NCBI GenBank assembly: GCA_964598245.1
Contig: CAZRAX010000002.1
Location: 1 to 45,463 of the forward strand
Direction: 5' to 3'
Length of the DNA stretch: 45,463 nt
DNA from: JAACPR01 sp964598245
Lineage (GTDB): Bacteria; Patescibacteriota; Minisyncoccia; Phycocordibacterales; JAACPR01
Made by a program: the position numbers and the translations under genes. The notes below the pieces were generated by a model that was not told where the DNA came from, searched no databases, and saw only the letters and a list, made by a program, of their open reading frames with translations. Of this stretch, positions 1 through 4,834 are shown piece after piece (within the stretch, counting starts at the first letter, position 1; every line of letters starts with the position of its first letter).

Positions 1-209
1 CCGTCTTCAATTTCGGCGACAATCACATCGCCGATATCGAGGTGATACTTGGGTGCATCCGGAGATGAAACCAAGACTTTACAGGGGGTTTTATTAACCT
101 TTCCCCTGGCGAAAAATGGGACATAAATGTCCTCATTACCATTTTTGGTTTCTGCAAATGCACAGAATTCGCCGAAACCTTTGATTACTAGCTGGCGTAC
201 TTTTGCCAT
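1..209 (-). CDS. Cold-shock-domain-like small protein (3' end outside window)
   Basis: The minus-strand reading frame starts at ATG 209 and runs off the left edge, giving the first 69 residues. It begins MAKVRQLVIKGFGEF and contains KGFGEF followed about 15 residues later by DIYVPFF. These resemble the RNP1 (KGFGFI) and RNP2 (VFVHF) strands of cold-shock OB-fold proteins, but the match is loose and the His of RNP2 is missing. A strong Shine-Dalgarno (AAAGGAGGG) lies just upstream of ATG, unlike most genes here. A TTGACA-type promoter and an 11-bp leader hairpin precede it. Codon use is more GC-rich than in the neighbours. An RNA or single-stranded DNA binding role is an inference from the motif; it could be another OB-fold or an unrelated small protein. 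The gene is certain enough; the family is tentative. Confidence 0.6.
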   Translation of the reverse strand, partial: MAKVRQLVIKGFGEFCAFAETKNGNEDIYVPFFARGKVNKTPCKVLVSSPDAPKYHLDIGDVIVAEIED

Positions 210-243
210 CTTTTTCCCTCCTTTGTTTTATGTTGTTTGGATC

Positions 244-271
244 AATTTGAAATTAAACAAAATTTCAAATT
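244..271 (-). promoter_or_regulatory. Leader hairpin of the cold-shock-like gene
   Basis: Perfect 11-bp inverted repeat (AATTTGAAATT / AATTTCAAATT, 6-nt loop) between the predicted promoter and the Shine-Dalgarno of the gene starting at 209. An AT-only stem of this length would be marginal and temperature-sensitive, which fits a cold-shock-type leader, but that role is an inference. Confidence 0.45.
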
Positions 272-280
272 TCCAACATT

Positions 281-309
281 CTTTTAACATAAATATTCTT
301 TATTGTCAA
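281..309 (-). promoter_or_regulatory. Promoter for the cold-shock-like gene
   Basis: On the minus strand TTGACA (309-304), a 17-nt spacer and TAAAAG (286-281), with TGT just before the -10 box (extended -10). It gives a leader of about 65 nt. Confidence 0.55.
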
Positions 310-349
310 ACAACCATCTGGTAAGTCCGATTAGTAAAGACAATAAAAT

Positions 350-378
350 TTGATATTTCCCTATTTTTCTAGTATGAT
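350..378 (+). promoter_or_regulatory. Promoter of tRNA-Pro
   Basis: TTGATA (350-355), 17-nt spacer, TATGAT (373-378), placed 10 nt before the mature tRNA 5' end. Confidence 0.65.
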
Positions 379-388
379 TGCCAAATAT

Positions 389-461
389 CGGAGCGTGGTG
401 TAACGGCTAACATGCTCGCTTTGGGAGCGAGTGACTCCGGGTTCGAATCCCGGCGCTCCGA
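389..461 (+). tRNA. tRNA-Pro (anticodon TGG)
   Basis: Cloverleaf read by eye: acceptor stem CGGAGCG/CGCTCCG with the C1-G72 pair typical of bacterial tRNA-Pro, anticodon stem CTCGC/GCGAG with loop TTTGGGA (anticodon TGG), T-arm CCGGG TTCGAAT CCCGG, discriminator A. The 3' CCA is not encoded, so this tRNA depends on the CCA-adding enzyme encoded 1 kb downstream. Confidence 0.95.
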
Positions 462-475
462 CATGGAAATAAAGA

Positions 476-507
476 ACCGGCTCCGTAAGGAGTCGGTGAT
501 TTTATTT
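476..507 (+). terminator. Intrinsic terminator after tRNA-Pro
   Basis: Hairpin ACCG-g-CTCC / GGAG-t-CGGT with a GTAA tetraloop (476-497), followed by a T-rich tail (GATTTTATTT). It lies 15 nt after the tRNA. Confidence 0.6.
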
Positions 508-522
508 ACACGAAGGAGGGCG

Positions 523-582
523 ATGCGTAAGTATTGTCCGACTTTTGTTTTACGGTGTGTATTTAACAATATTATTTTATAA
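523..582 (+). CDS. Possible 19-residue ORF with strong Shine-Dalgarno
   Basis: ATG at 523 follows the full Shine-Dalgarno AAGGAGGG by only about 3 nt, and the frame runs 19 codons (MRKYCPTFVLRCVFNNIIL) to TAA. Strong Shine-Dalgarno sites are rare in this window, so this may be a tiny peptide or the remnant of the 5' end of a lost gene of the GC-rich class. The short spacing and lack of any recognisable similarity keep confidence low. Confidence 0.2.
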   Translation: MRKYCPTFVLRCVFNNIIL

Positions 583-594
583 ATATTTTATAAA

Positions 595-981
595 TCAAAA
601 ATTAATATTAGGAAAATAATTAATTAAATATTTTTCTTTTAAAGAATTCAAAATACAAATAGTTAACAAATCAATTTGAATATATTCATCTGTAAAACCC
701 TTTTCTTTTAAAAAAATTAATGCTGTTTTTTCAATTTTTTTAATCTTTTCACGTGTAACATTATCTTCTGGTTTATAATTATTAATTAATTTATAATTAT
801 ATGTTTCACGTGAAACAGTCTTTATTTCAAAAAAATGGAGCACCCCCTTTTTAAAAGCAATTATATCAATTTCGCCAACTTTTTTTTGGTAATTACGATC
901 AATTATTTCAAAACCATTATTTAATAAAAATCTAACCGCTATATTTTCACCTTTTTTACCTATTTCTTTTGTTTTTACCAT
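595..981 (-). CDS. YraN/UPF0102 family endonuclease-like protein
   Basis: 128 residues, the usual length of this family. It shows the YraN restriction-endonuclease-like core: KGENIAVRFL near the N-terminus, then VGEIDIIAF and HFFEIKTV, matching the GE-D-(I/L) and (F/V)-x-E-V-K motifs that supply the metal-binding acidic and lysine residues of the PD-(D/E)XK fold. The family's substrate is not settled; a DNA repair or Holliday-junction role is usually proposed. The start is ATG 981 with no clear Shine-Dalgarno. Two parS-like sites (745-760 and a perfect one at 802-817) lie inside this coding region, so part of its codon choice is probably constrained by ParB binding. It points away from the tRNA/cca side, so gene direction switches in the intergenic region at about 1.0-1.25 kb. 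Confidence 0.85.
   Translation of the reverse strand: MVKTKEIGKKGENIAVRFLLNNGFEIIDRNYQKKVGEIDIIAFKKGVLHFFEIKTVSRETYNYKLINNYKPEDNVTREKIKKIEKTALIFLKEKGFTDEYIQIDLLTICILNSLKEKYLINYFPNINF
745..760. promoter_or_regulatory. parS-like site (13/16)
   Basis: CTTTTCACGTGTAACA matches the ParB/Spo0J consensus TGTTTCACGTGAAACA at 13 of 16 positions; inside yraN. Confidence 0.4.
802..817. promoter_or_regulatory. parS site, perfect consensus
   Basis: TGTTTCACGTGAAACA, identical to the 16-bp palindromic ParB-binding consensus. It lies within the yraN coding sequence. Confidence 0.85.
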
Positions 982-984
982 AAT

Positions 985-1000
985 AGTTTCATGTGTAACA
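985..1000. promoter_or_regulatory. parS-like site (13/16)
   Basis: AGTTTCATGTGTAACA, 13 of 16 matches to the parS consensus, immediately upstream of yraN. Confidence 0.35.
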
Positions 1001-1070
1001 TAAAAATCTAAAATTATCTTAAAATAATGTTAAATAAAAAATGTTTCATGAATAACACTTATTTAGTTAA

Positions 1071-1100
1071 AAATATATGTTTCACGTGAAACATATATTT
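1071..1100. promoter_or_regulatory. parS inside a perfect 30-bp palindrome
   Basis: The perfect 16-bp parS at 1078-1093 is extended by ATATTT-type flanks into a 30-bp sequence identical to its own reverse complement. This is the most symmetric ParB site in the window and the only perfect one that is intergenic. Confidence 0.85.
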
Positions 1101-1178
1101 AATGTCTTTAATAAAATAACTATGTTTATAAGCTTATTTATAAAAAGACTTTAAAATACATACTCAAAGACATGTCCT

Positions 1179-1207
1179 TTATCAACATATCCCCAGAGTT
1201 ATCCACA
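1179..1207 (+). promoter_or_regulatory. DnaA-box pair
   Basis: TTATCAACA (1179-1187, 8/9) and TTATCCACA (1199-1207, 9/9 to the DnaA consensus), 20 bp apart start to start, 44 bp upstream of the tRNA-Gly gene. Confidence 0.6.
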
Positions 1208-1211
1208 AAAT

Positions 1212-1240
1212 TTGCTTTTTTTTAAAAATAACTCTATAAT
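1212..1240 (+). promoter_or_regulatory. Promoter of tRNA-Gly
   Basis: TTGCTT (1212-1217), 17-nt spacer, perfect TATAAT (1235-1240), 10 nt before the mature 5' end. Confidence 0.7.
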
Positions 1241-1250
1241 TTGATAACTT

Positions 1251-1324
1251 GCGGGTATGGTTTAGTGGTAGAATGTGTCCTTGCCATGGATAAGACGGGA
1301 GTTCGATTCTCCCTACCCGCACCA
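1251..1324 (+). tRNA. tRNA-Gly (anticodon GCC), CCA encoded
   Basis: Acceptor stem GCGGGTA/TACCCGC, anticodon stem TGTCC/GGATA with loop TTGCCAT (anticodon GCC), T-arm GGGAG TTCGATT CTCCC, discriminator A followed by a genomic CCA (1322-1324). Unlike the two tRNAs on either side, its CCA end is encoded. Confidence 0.95.
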
Positions 1325-1344
1325 AAACAAATATCTTTATTTAA

Positions 1345-1372
1345 TTGATTATTTAACTAAATAGAATACAAT
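1345..1372 (+). promoter_or_regulatory. Promoter of tRNA-Arg / cca
   Basis: TTGATT (1345-1350), 16-nt spacer, TACAAT (1367-1372), 9 nt before tRNA-Arg. It probably also drives the CCA-adding enzyme gene that follows 17 nt after the tRNA. Confidence 0.55.
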
Positions 1373-1381
1373 ACATATCAA

Positions 1382-1453
1382 GCACCTGTGGTGAAATGGA
1401 TATCACAACGGTCTTCGGAACCGTTATTATGGGTTCGAATCCTGTCAGGTGCA
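1382..1453 (+). tRNA. tRNA-Arg (anticodon TCG)
   Basis: Acceptor stem GCACCTG/CAGGTGC, anticodon stem ACGGT/ACCGT with loop CTTCGGA (anticodon TCG, reads CGN codons), T-arm closing on GGGTTCGAATCC, discriminator A. CCA is not encoded. The 3' end is only 17 nt from the start of the CCA-adding enzyme gene, so the two may share one precursor transcript. Confidence 0.93.
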
Positions 1454-1470
1454 CAAATAAGCTTAAAAAT

Positions 1471-2949
1471 ATGGGTGAAAATCAAATAAATATCAAAAAA
1501 ATACCCAAAGAAATCTTGAATATTGCAAAAACTTTTAATAAAGGTGGTTTTGAAATTTACCTAGTTGGTGGTTGTGTTAGAGATCTCTTATTAAATTTAG
1601 ACCCTAAAGATTGGGATTTTACAACAAATGCAAATCCAAATGAAATTCAGAATCTTTTTGAAGATTCATTTTATGAAAATAATTATGGGACAGTTGGTAT
1701 AAAAACTGAATCAGAAAATCCAACATTAAAAGTGGTAGAAGTTACACCATATCGTTTAGAATCAGGTTATTCTGACAATAGAAGGCCCGATGAAATTATT
1801 TTTTCAAAAAATATCAATGATGATTTACAAAGAAGAGATTTTACAATAAATGCTATTGCTTATAATCCAATTACACAAGATATAAAGGACATTTATAAAG
1901 GACAAAATGATATAAAGGACAAAATGATTAGAGCAGTGGGGGATCCAGATGAAAGATTCCAAGAGGATGCTTTACGTATTGTTAGAGCAATTAGATTTTC
2001 AGCCCAAATTGACTTTACAATAGAACAAAAAACTCTTGAATCTTTGATTAAAAATAAAGATCTGCTAAAAAATGTTTCACGTGAAAGACTTGGGGACGAG
2101 TTTAAGAAAATTATTATGACAAATAATCCCATAATTGGACTTGGTTTAGCCCAAAAAATAGGTATTTTGAGCTATTTTTCAGATGATTTAGAAAAAATGG
2201 TTGGTGTTGAACAAAATAAACAAGCCCATAAATATGATGTCTGGGAACATTCTCTTAGATCTCTCCAGCATGCGGCTGATAAAAATTATTCCTTAGAAAT
2301 AAGATTGGCAGCCTTATTTCACGATATTGCTAAGCCAAAAACAAAAAGAACGGTAGGGAATAAAACAACTTTTTATAATCATGAGATTGTTGGGGCAAGT
2401 GTTACACATGAAACATTGAAAAATTTAAAGTTTTCACGTGAAACAGTTAACAATGTTGTAAATTTAGTTAGAAATCACATGTTTTTTGCTGATCCAGACC
2501 AAATAACACCTTCTGCTGTTAGAAGACTAATTGCAAAAGTTGGAAAAGAAAATGTTTGGGAATTAATAAAATTAAGAATTTGCGACAGAATTGGCACAGG
2601 AAGACCAAAAGAAGAACCTTACAGGCTTAGAAAATACCAATCGATGATTGAAGAGGTGATGAGAGATCCTATTTCTGTTTCAATGCTTAAAATTAATGGT
2701 AATGACATAATAAAGATGTTTCACGTAAAACCTGGACCAAAAATTGGCTATATTTTGAATGCTTTAATGGAAGATGTACTAGAAAATCCAAAAAATAACA
2801 CGAAAACGTTTCTCGTGAAACGATCAGAAGAATTATTAAAAATGAATACCCAAGAACTTATTAAAATGGGGGGGAAAGGCAAAGAAAAAATAGAGGAAAC
2901 TAATGAAAAAGAAATTACAAAGATTAGAAACAAGAGGAAAGTTAAGTAA
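1471..2949 (+). CDS. cca: CCA-adding tRNA nucleotidyltransferase (poly(A) polymerase family)
   Basis: 492 residues from ATG 1471. An open frame continues upstream to 1396, but that part lies in the tRNA-Arg gene and is not coding. The class II nucleotidyltransferase head is clear: LVGGCVRD at 31-38, then DWDF with the metal-binding Asp pair at 47 and 49; RRDFTINAIAY and the RAIRFSAQ segment follow; an HD domain begins near residue 284 (FHDIAKPKT) and a helical tail follows. The enzyme adds or repairs the 3' CCA of tRNAs, needed here because the Pro and Arg tRNAs lack an encoded CCA. No Shine-Dalgarno is visible. Five parS-like 16-mers are embedded in frame (2073, 2400, 2430, 2717, 2807), encoding peptides such as VSRER and FSRETV, together with three copies of TATAAAGGAC. 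Confidence 0.95.
   Translation: MGENQINIKKIPKEILNIAKTFNKGGFEIYLVGGCVRDLLLNLDPKDWDFTTNANPNEIQNLFEDSFYENNYGTVGIKTESENPTLKVVEVTPYRLESGYSDNRRPDEIIFSKNINDDLQRRDFTINAIAYNPITQDIKDIYKGQNDIKDKMIRAVGDPDERFQEDALRIVRAIRFSAQIDFTIEQKTLESLIKNKDLLKNVSRERLGDEFKKIIMTNNPIIGLGLAQKIGILSYFSDDLEKMVGVEQNKQAHKYDVWEHSLRSLQHAADKNYSLEIRLAALFHDIAKPKTKRTVGNKTTFYNHEIVGASVTHETLKNLKFSRETVNNVVNLVRNHMFFADPDQITPSAVRRLIAKVGKENVWELIKLRICDRIGTGRPKEEPYRLRKYQSMIEEVMRDPISVSMLKINGNDIIKMFHVKPGPKIGYILNALMEDVLENPKNNTKTFLVKRSEELLKMNTQELIKMGGKGKEKIEETNEKEITKIRNKRKVK
1881..1920 (+). repeat. Three copies of TATAAAGGAC inside cca
   Basis: Exact 10-mers at 1881-1890, 1894-1903 and 1911-1920, encoding the DIKDIYKGQNDIKD segment. The same 10-mer recurs at 3201-3210 and inverted at 3263-3272, with near copies at 3214-3223 and 3249-3258 and a 9-mer at 1174-1182. 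The clustering is seen; no function is known to me. Confidence 0.6.
2073..2088. promoter_or_regulatory. parS site (15/16) inside cca
   Basis: TGTTTCACGTGAAAGA, one mismatch to the ParB consensus; encodes the end of NVSRER in cca. Confidence 0.75.
2400..2445. promoter_or_regulatory. Two parS-like sites (14/16 each) inside cca
   Basis: TGTTACACATGAAACA (2400-2415) and GTTTTCACGTGAAACA (2430-2445), 30 bp apart and therefore close to the same helical face (about three turns). Each has two mismatches to parS. Confidence 0.6.
2717..2732. promoter_or_regulatory. parS-like site (14/16) inside cca
   Basis: TGTTTCACGTAAAACC, two mismatches to the ParB consensus. Confidence 0.55.
2807..2822. promoter_or_regulatory. 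parS-like site (13/16) inside cca
   Basis: CGTTTCTCGTGAAACG, three mismatches, still nearly palindromic; the last recognisable site of the cluster. Confidence 0.4.
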
Positions 2950-2961
2950 ATCAAAAGTTGA

Positions 2962-3185
2962 GTAAATAAAAAACCGCCTTAAGCTTTCGGTGAAAAGTGA
3001 GACAAGTGGGGGAATTACTTGTCAAAAAATAGGGTTGAGGACTATATTTATATTTAATTGTTCAAAAGCTTATGACGGTCTTTTTGATCGCCTGTATGTA
3101 ACAACGCCGTGAACAAAAGTCTTAAGTGACTAACTTGCGTGTTCAGGCAATCGTTTTTTTTAAAAGAACTTTAACGTGCTAACCT
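2962..3185 (-). ncRNA. Candidate structured small RNA, about 220 nt
   Basis: This 318-bp gap between cca and the exonuclease gene has no credible ORF but much pairing potential. On the minus strand a promoter (TTTACA at 3219-3214, 16-nt spacer, TATAAT at 3197-3192) precedes it. GATTGCCTG pairs with CAGGCGATC (one bulge), enclosing a second inverted repeat TGAACA/TGTTCA. GACAAGT/ACTTGTC forms a perfect 7-bp stem. The far end is a small ACCG/CGGT hairpin followed by TTTTTTATTT, as in a terminator. I tried tmRNA, RNase P and SRP landmarks and found none. On the plus strand a GATC-GCCTG/CAGGC-A-ATC stem is also followed by eight T, so the strand is not certain. Confidence 0.4.
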
Positions 3186-3191
3186 GATATA

Positions 3192-3219
3192 ATTATATTT
3201 TATAAAGGACATTTGTAAA
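3192..3219 (-). promoter_or_regulatory. Promoter for the candidate small RNA
   Basis: Minus strand TTTACA (3219-3214), 16-nt spacer, TATAAT (3197-3192). It overlaps the TAAAGGAC repeats, and a DnaA box (TGTGGATAA) lies upstream at 3229-3237. Confidence 0.45.
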
Positions 3220-3272
3220 GGACAAAACTGTGGATAACTTTTCTTCATGTCTTTTATAAAATGTCCTTTATA
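3201..3272. repeat. Second TAAAGGAC repeat cluster with DnaA box
   Basis: TATAAAGGAC at 3201-3210, TGTAAAGGAC at 3214-3223, inverted copies at 3249-3258 (one mismatch) and 3263-3272 (exact), with a perfect DnaA box on the minus strand (TGTGGATAA, 3229-3237) between the direct and inverted pairs. Confidence 0.55.
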
Positions 3273-4047
3273 AATCAGCTACCTTTTGTGTTTCAAGAAA
3301 AACAGGACAATGGTCTGAACCCACAACATAATCTAATATTTCACTTTTTTTAACTTTCTTAAAAATTTCTAAATCAGTAAAAAAATAATCTAACCTCCAA
3401 CCAACATTACGATCACGAGATCTGGTTTTCATATCCCACCAAGAATATCGAACAGTTTCTGGATGTAATTTTCTAAAAGTATCGACATAATTATTAATCG
3501 TTAATTCATCCATCCACAATCTTTCTTCTGGCAAAAAACCAACGCTGTTTTTATTTGTTTCTGGCCTAGCCAAATCGATTTCTTCATGTGCAACATTAAG
3601 ATCACCACAAAAAATAATTTTATAACCATTTTCTCTCCATTTATTAATAAATTTTAAAAATTCATCGTAATATTTAAGTTTAAAAATAAGCCGATCTTCT
3701 AAACCACCACCGTTAGGGAAATAACAATTTATTAATAATAAGTCCTTATAAAACAAATTAATTTGACGCCCTTGTTGGTCTAATTCTTTTATTCCAAGCC
3801 CATATGTAACATTGTCTGGCTCAATTTTTGAATAAATTGCAGTACCACTATGACCCTTTCTTTCCTTTGATGAATTAAAGAAAGAATAGTACCCAGATGG
3901 GATCTGCAAATCTTTGGGAAGTTGCTCAAATTCAGCTTTTGTTTCTTGAACACAGAAAAAGTCAGGATTTTGTTTTAAAACCCAATCAAGCATTTCTTTT
4001 TTATACCAAGCTCGAATACCATTAACATTCCAAGAAATAATTTTCAT
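3268..4047 (-). CDS. xth: Exodeoxyribonuclease III (AP endonuclease)
   Basis: 259 residues, normal for bacterial exonuclease III of the EEP superfamily. Catalytic landmarks in order: NVNGIRA (residues 7-13), QETKAEF with the metal-binding Glu near 35, ERKGHSGTAIYSK, GDLNVAHEEIDLARP (Asp/Asn of the active site), RLDYFF and the C-terminal SDHCPV containing the Asp-His catalytic pair. It nicks DNA at abasic sites and degrades 3' ends, acting in base-excision repair in the cytoplasm. Start ATG 4047 has no Shine-Dalgarno. It lies downstream of a terminator belonging to the gene at 4120-4731, so it is probably transcribed separately. Confidence 0.95.
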   Translation of the reverse strand: MKIISWNVNGIRAWYKKEMLDWVLKQNPDFFCVQETKAEFEQLPKDLQIPSGYYSFFNSSKERKGHSGTAIYSKIEPDNVTYGLGIKELDQQGRQINLFYKDLLLINCYFPNGGGLEDRLIFKLKYYDEFLKFINKWRENGYKIIFCGDLNVAHEEIDLARPETNKNSVGFLPEERLWMDELTINNYVDTFRKLHPETVRYSWWDMKTRSRDRNVGWRLDYFFTDLEIFKKVKKSEILDYVVGSDHCPVFLETQKVADL

Positions 4048-4064
4048 AAAAAAAATATAACATA

Positions 4065-4099
4065 AAAAGAAAAAACCTGCCCAACTAATTGGGCAGGTT
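4065..4099 (-). terminator. Intrinsic terminator of the 4120-4731 gene
   Basis: Perfect 11-bp stem AACCTGCCCAA/TTGGGCAGGTT with a 4-nt loop (4074-4099), followed on the minus strand by a T-rich tail. It lies 20 nt beyond the stop codon. Confidence 0.85.
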
Positions 4100-4119
4100 G
4101 AAAGTTTTTGCGAGAAAAG

Positions 4120-4731
4120 TTACTTTTCAATAACTTCTCCATAGAGCGGACACACCTCCTCGTGTCCAACTCGGCACCCGCAATAAATATAGAGATGACG
4201 AATAAATTCGTCAATTAATTGCGGGTTTTTAAAAACCACACAAATAATTGTCTCTCCAAAGAACGGGTCCTTTTCGACTAGGTCTTTGGGGCGGACACCA
4301 TTTTTACTTTGAAATTCAAAGAATTTCAAGCAAACGGTTTTGTGCTTGCGATCAATGACTAGCCCAAATGGCTTGTCATTGTTTCTTTCCCACTCCCTTC
4401 CGTAAATACGGAGAGCGTACTCGCGGAGATCGCAACGTCTTATCGGACACAAGCATTCAATTGATTGCCCCGAAACCCAAGCCAAAATAAGTTTGGTCAG
4501 GTTTAGGACAATGTCAATTGTTCTTGTGTTGGAGGAAGATATTTTATCTTCAACCAAGATTATCGACCCGAGAGACCGATAATCCCCCTTGGTAATGGTT
4601 TTGATTGAGGTACCAAAGTATCCTCGAATCTTCCCATTTCCACGAAAAGTTGGCTTGTTTTTCCTTTCAGCCTCCACTGCTTTGGGGAAAACCATATCAA
4701 CTTTCGCTACTGCTGGAACTGCCATTTGCAT
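4120..4731 (-). CDS. Unknown cysteine-containing protein, GC-rich class
   Basis: 203 residues that I do not recognise. The start is ATG 4731, preceded by AAAGG with proper spacing; a second Met two codons on is less well placed. The protein is soluble-looking, with no signal peptide or membrane segment. Cysteines occur in two groups, C-x-C-x4-C around residue 95 (ECLCPIRRC) and C-x-C-x7-C near the end (CGCRVGHEEVC), which could bind a metal. It is a stand-alone unit with a TTGACA box upstream (minus strand 4829-4824), a leader hairpin CCTAGA/TCTAGG and its own terminator. Codons are clearly richer in GC than in the flanking core genes, which suggests transfer or a lineage-specific origin. No function is assigned. 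Confidence 0.75.
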   Translation of the reverse strand: MQMAVPAVAKVDMVFPKAVEAERKNKPTFRGNGKIRGYFGTSIKTITKGDYRSLGSIILVEDKISSSNTRTIDIVLNLTKLILAWVSGQSIECLCPIRRCDLREYALRIYGREWERNNDKPFGLVIDRKHKTVCLKFFEFQSKNGVRPKDLVEKDPFFGETIICVVFKNPQLIDEFIRHLYIYCGCRVGHEEVCPLYGEVIEK

Positions 4732-4834
4732 TTTTAACCTTTCTTCTTTTTTGTTGTTTTTGTACAGCCTAGAAACACCATGCTCTAGGTCTAATTCAGA
4801 ACACTAATACAATTTTAATAAAATGTCAAATTTT

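Larger units (their letters stand above)
982..1250. other. AT-rich intergenic segregation/origin-like region
   Basis: 269 bp between divergent units (yraN to the left, tRNA-Gly/cca to the right). It holds a perfect parS embedded in a 30-bp palindrome (1071-1100), weaker parS-like sites (985-1000 at 13/16, 1042-1057 at 12/16), and DnaA boxes TTATCAACA (1179-1187) and the perfect TTATCCACA (1199-1207). The stretch TTATCAACATATCC at 1179 is repeated at 31729 next to dnaN. Gene orientation diverges from this point. The sites are seen directly; an origin or centromere function is inferred. Confidence 0.5.

Noticed and set aside
127..324. 65-codon plus-strand ORF at the left edge
   Set aside because: It is antisense to the cold-shock-like gene and its leader, with no promoter or protein-like pattern.
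369..569. 66-codon minus-strand ORF
   Set aside because: It is the antisense of tRNA-Pro and its terminator; its peptide is the familiar translated-tRNA artefact.
1396..1470. N-terminal extension of the cca frame
   Set aside because: These codons lie within tRNA-Arg; the family start matches ATG 1471.
2962..3185. Structured region tested as tmRNA, RNase P RNA or SRP RNA
   Set aside because: No tRNA-like ends with a T-loop, no GAGGAAAGTCC block and no SRP apical loop sequence were found.
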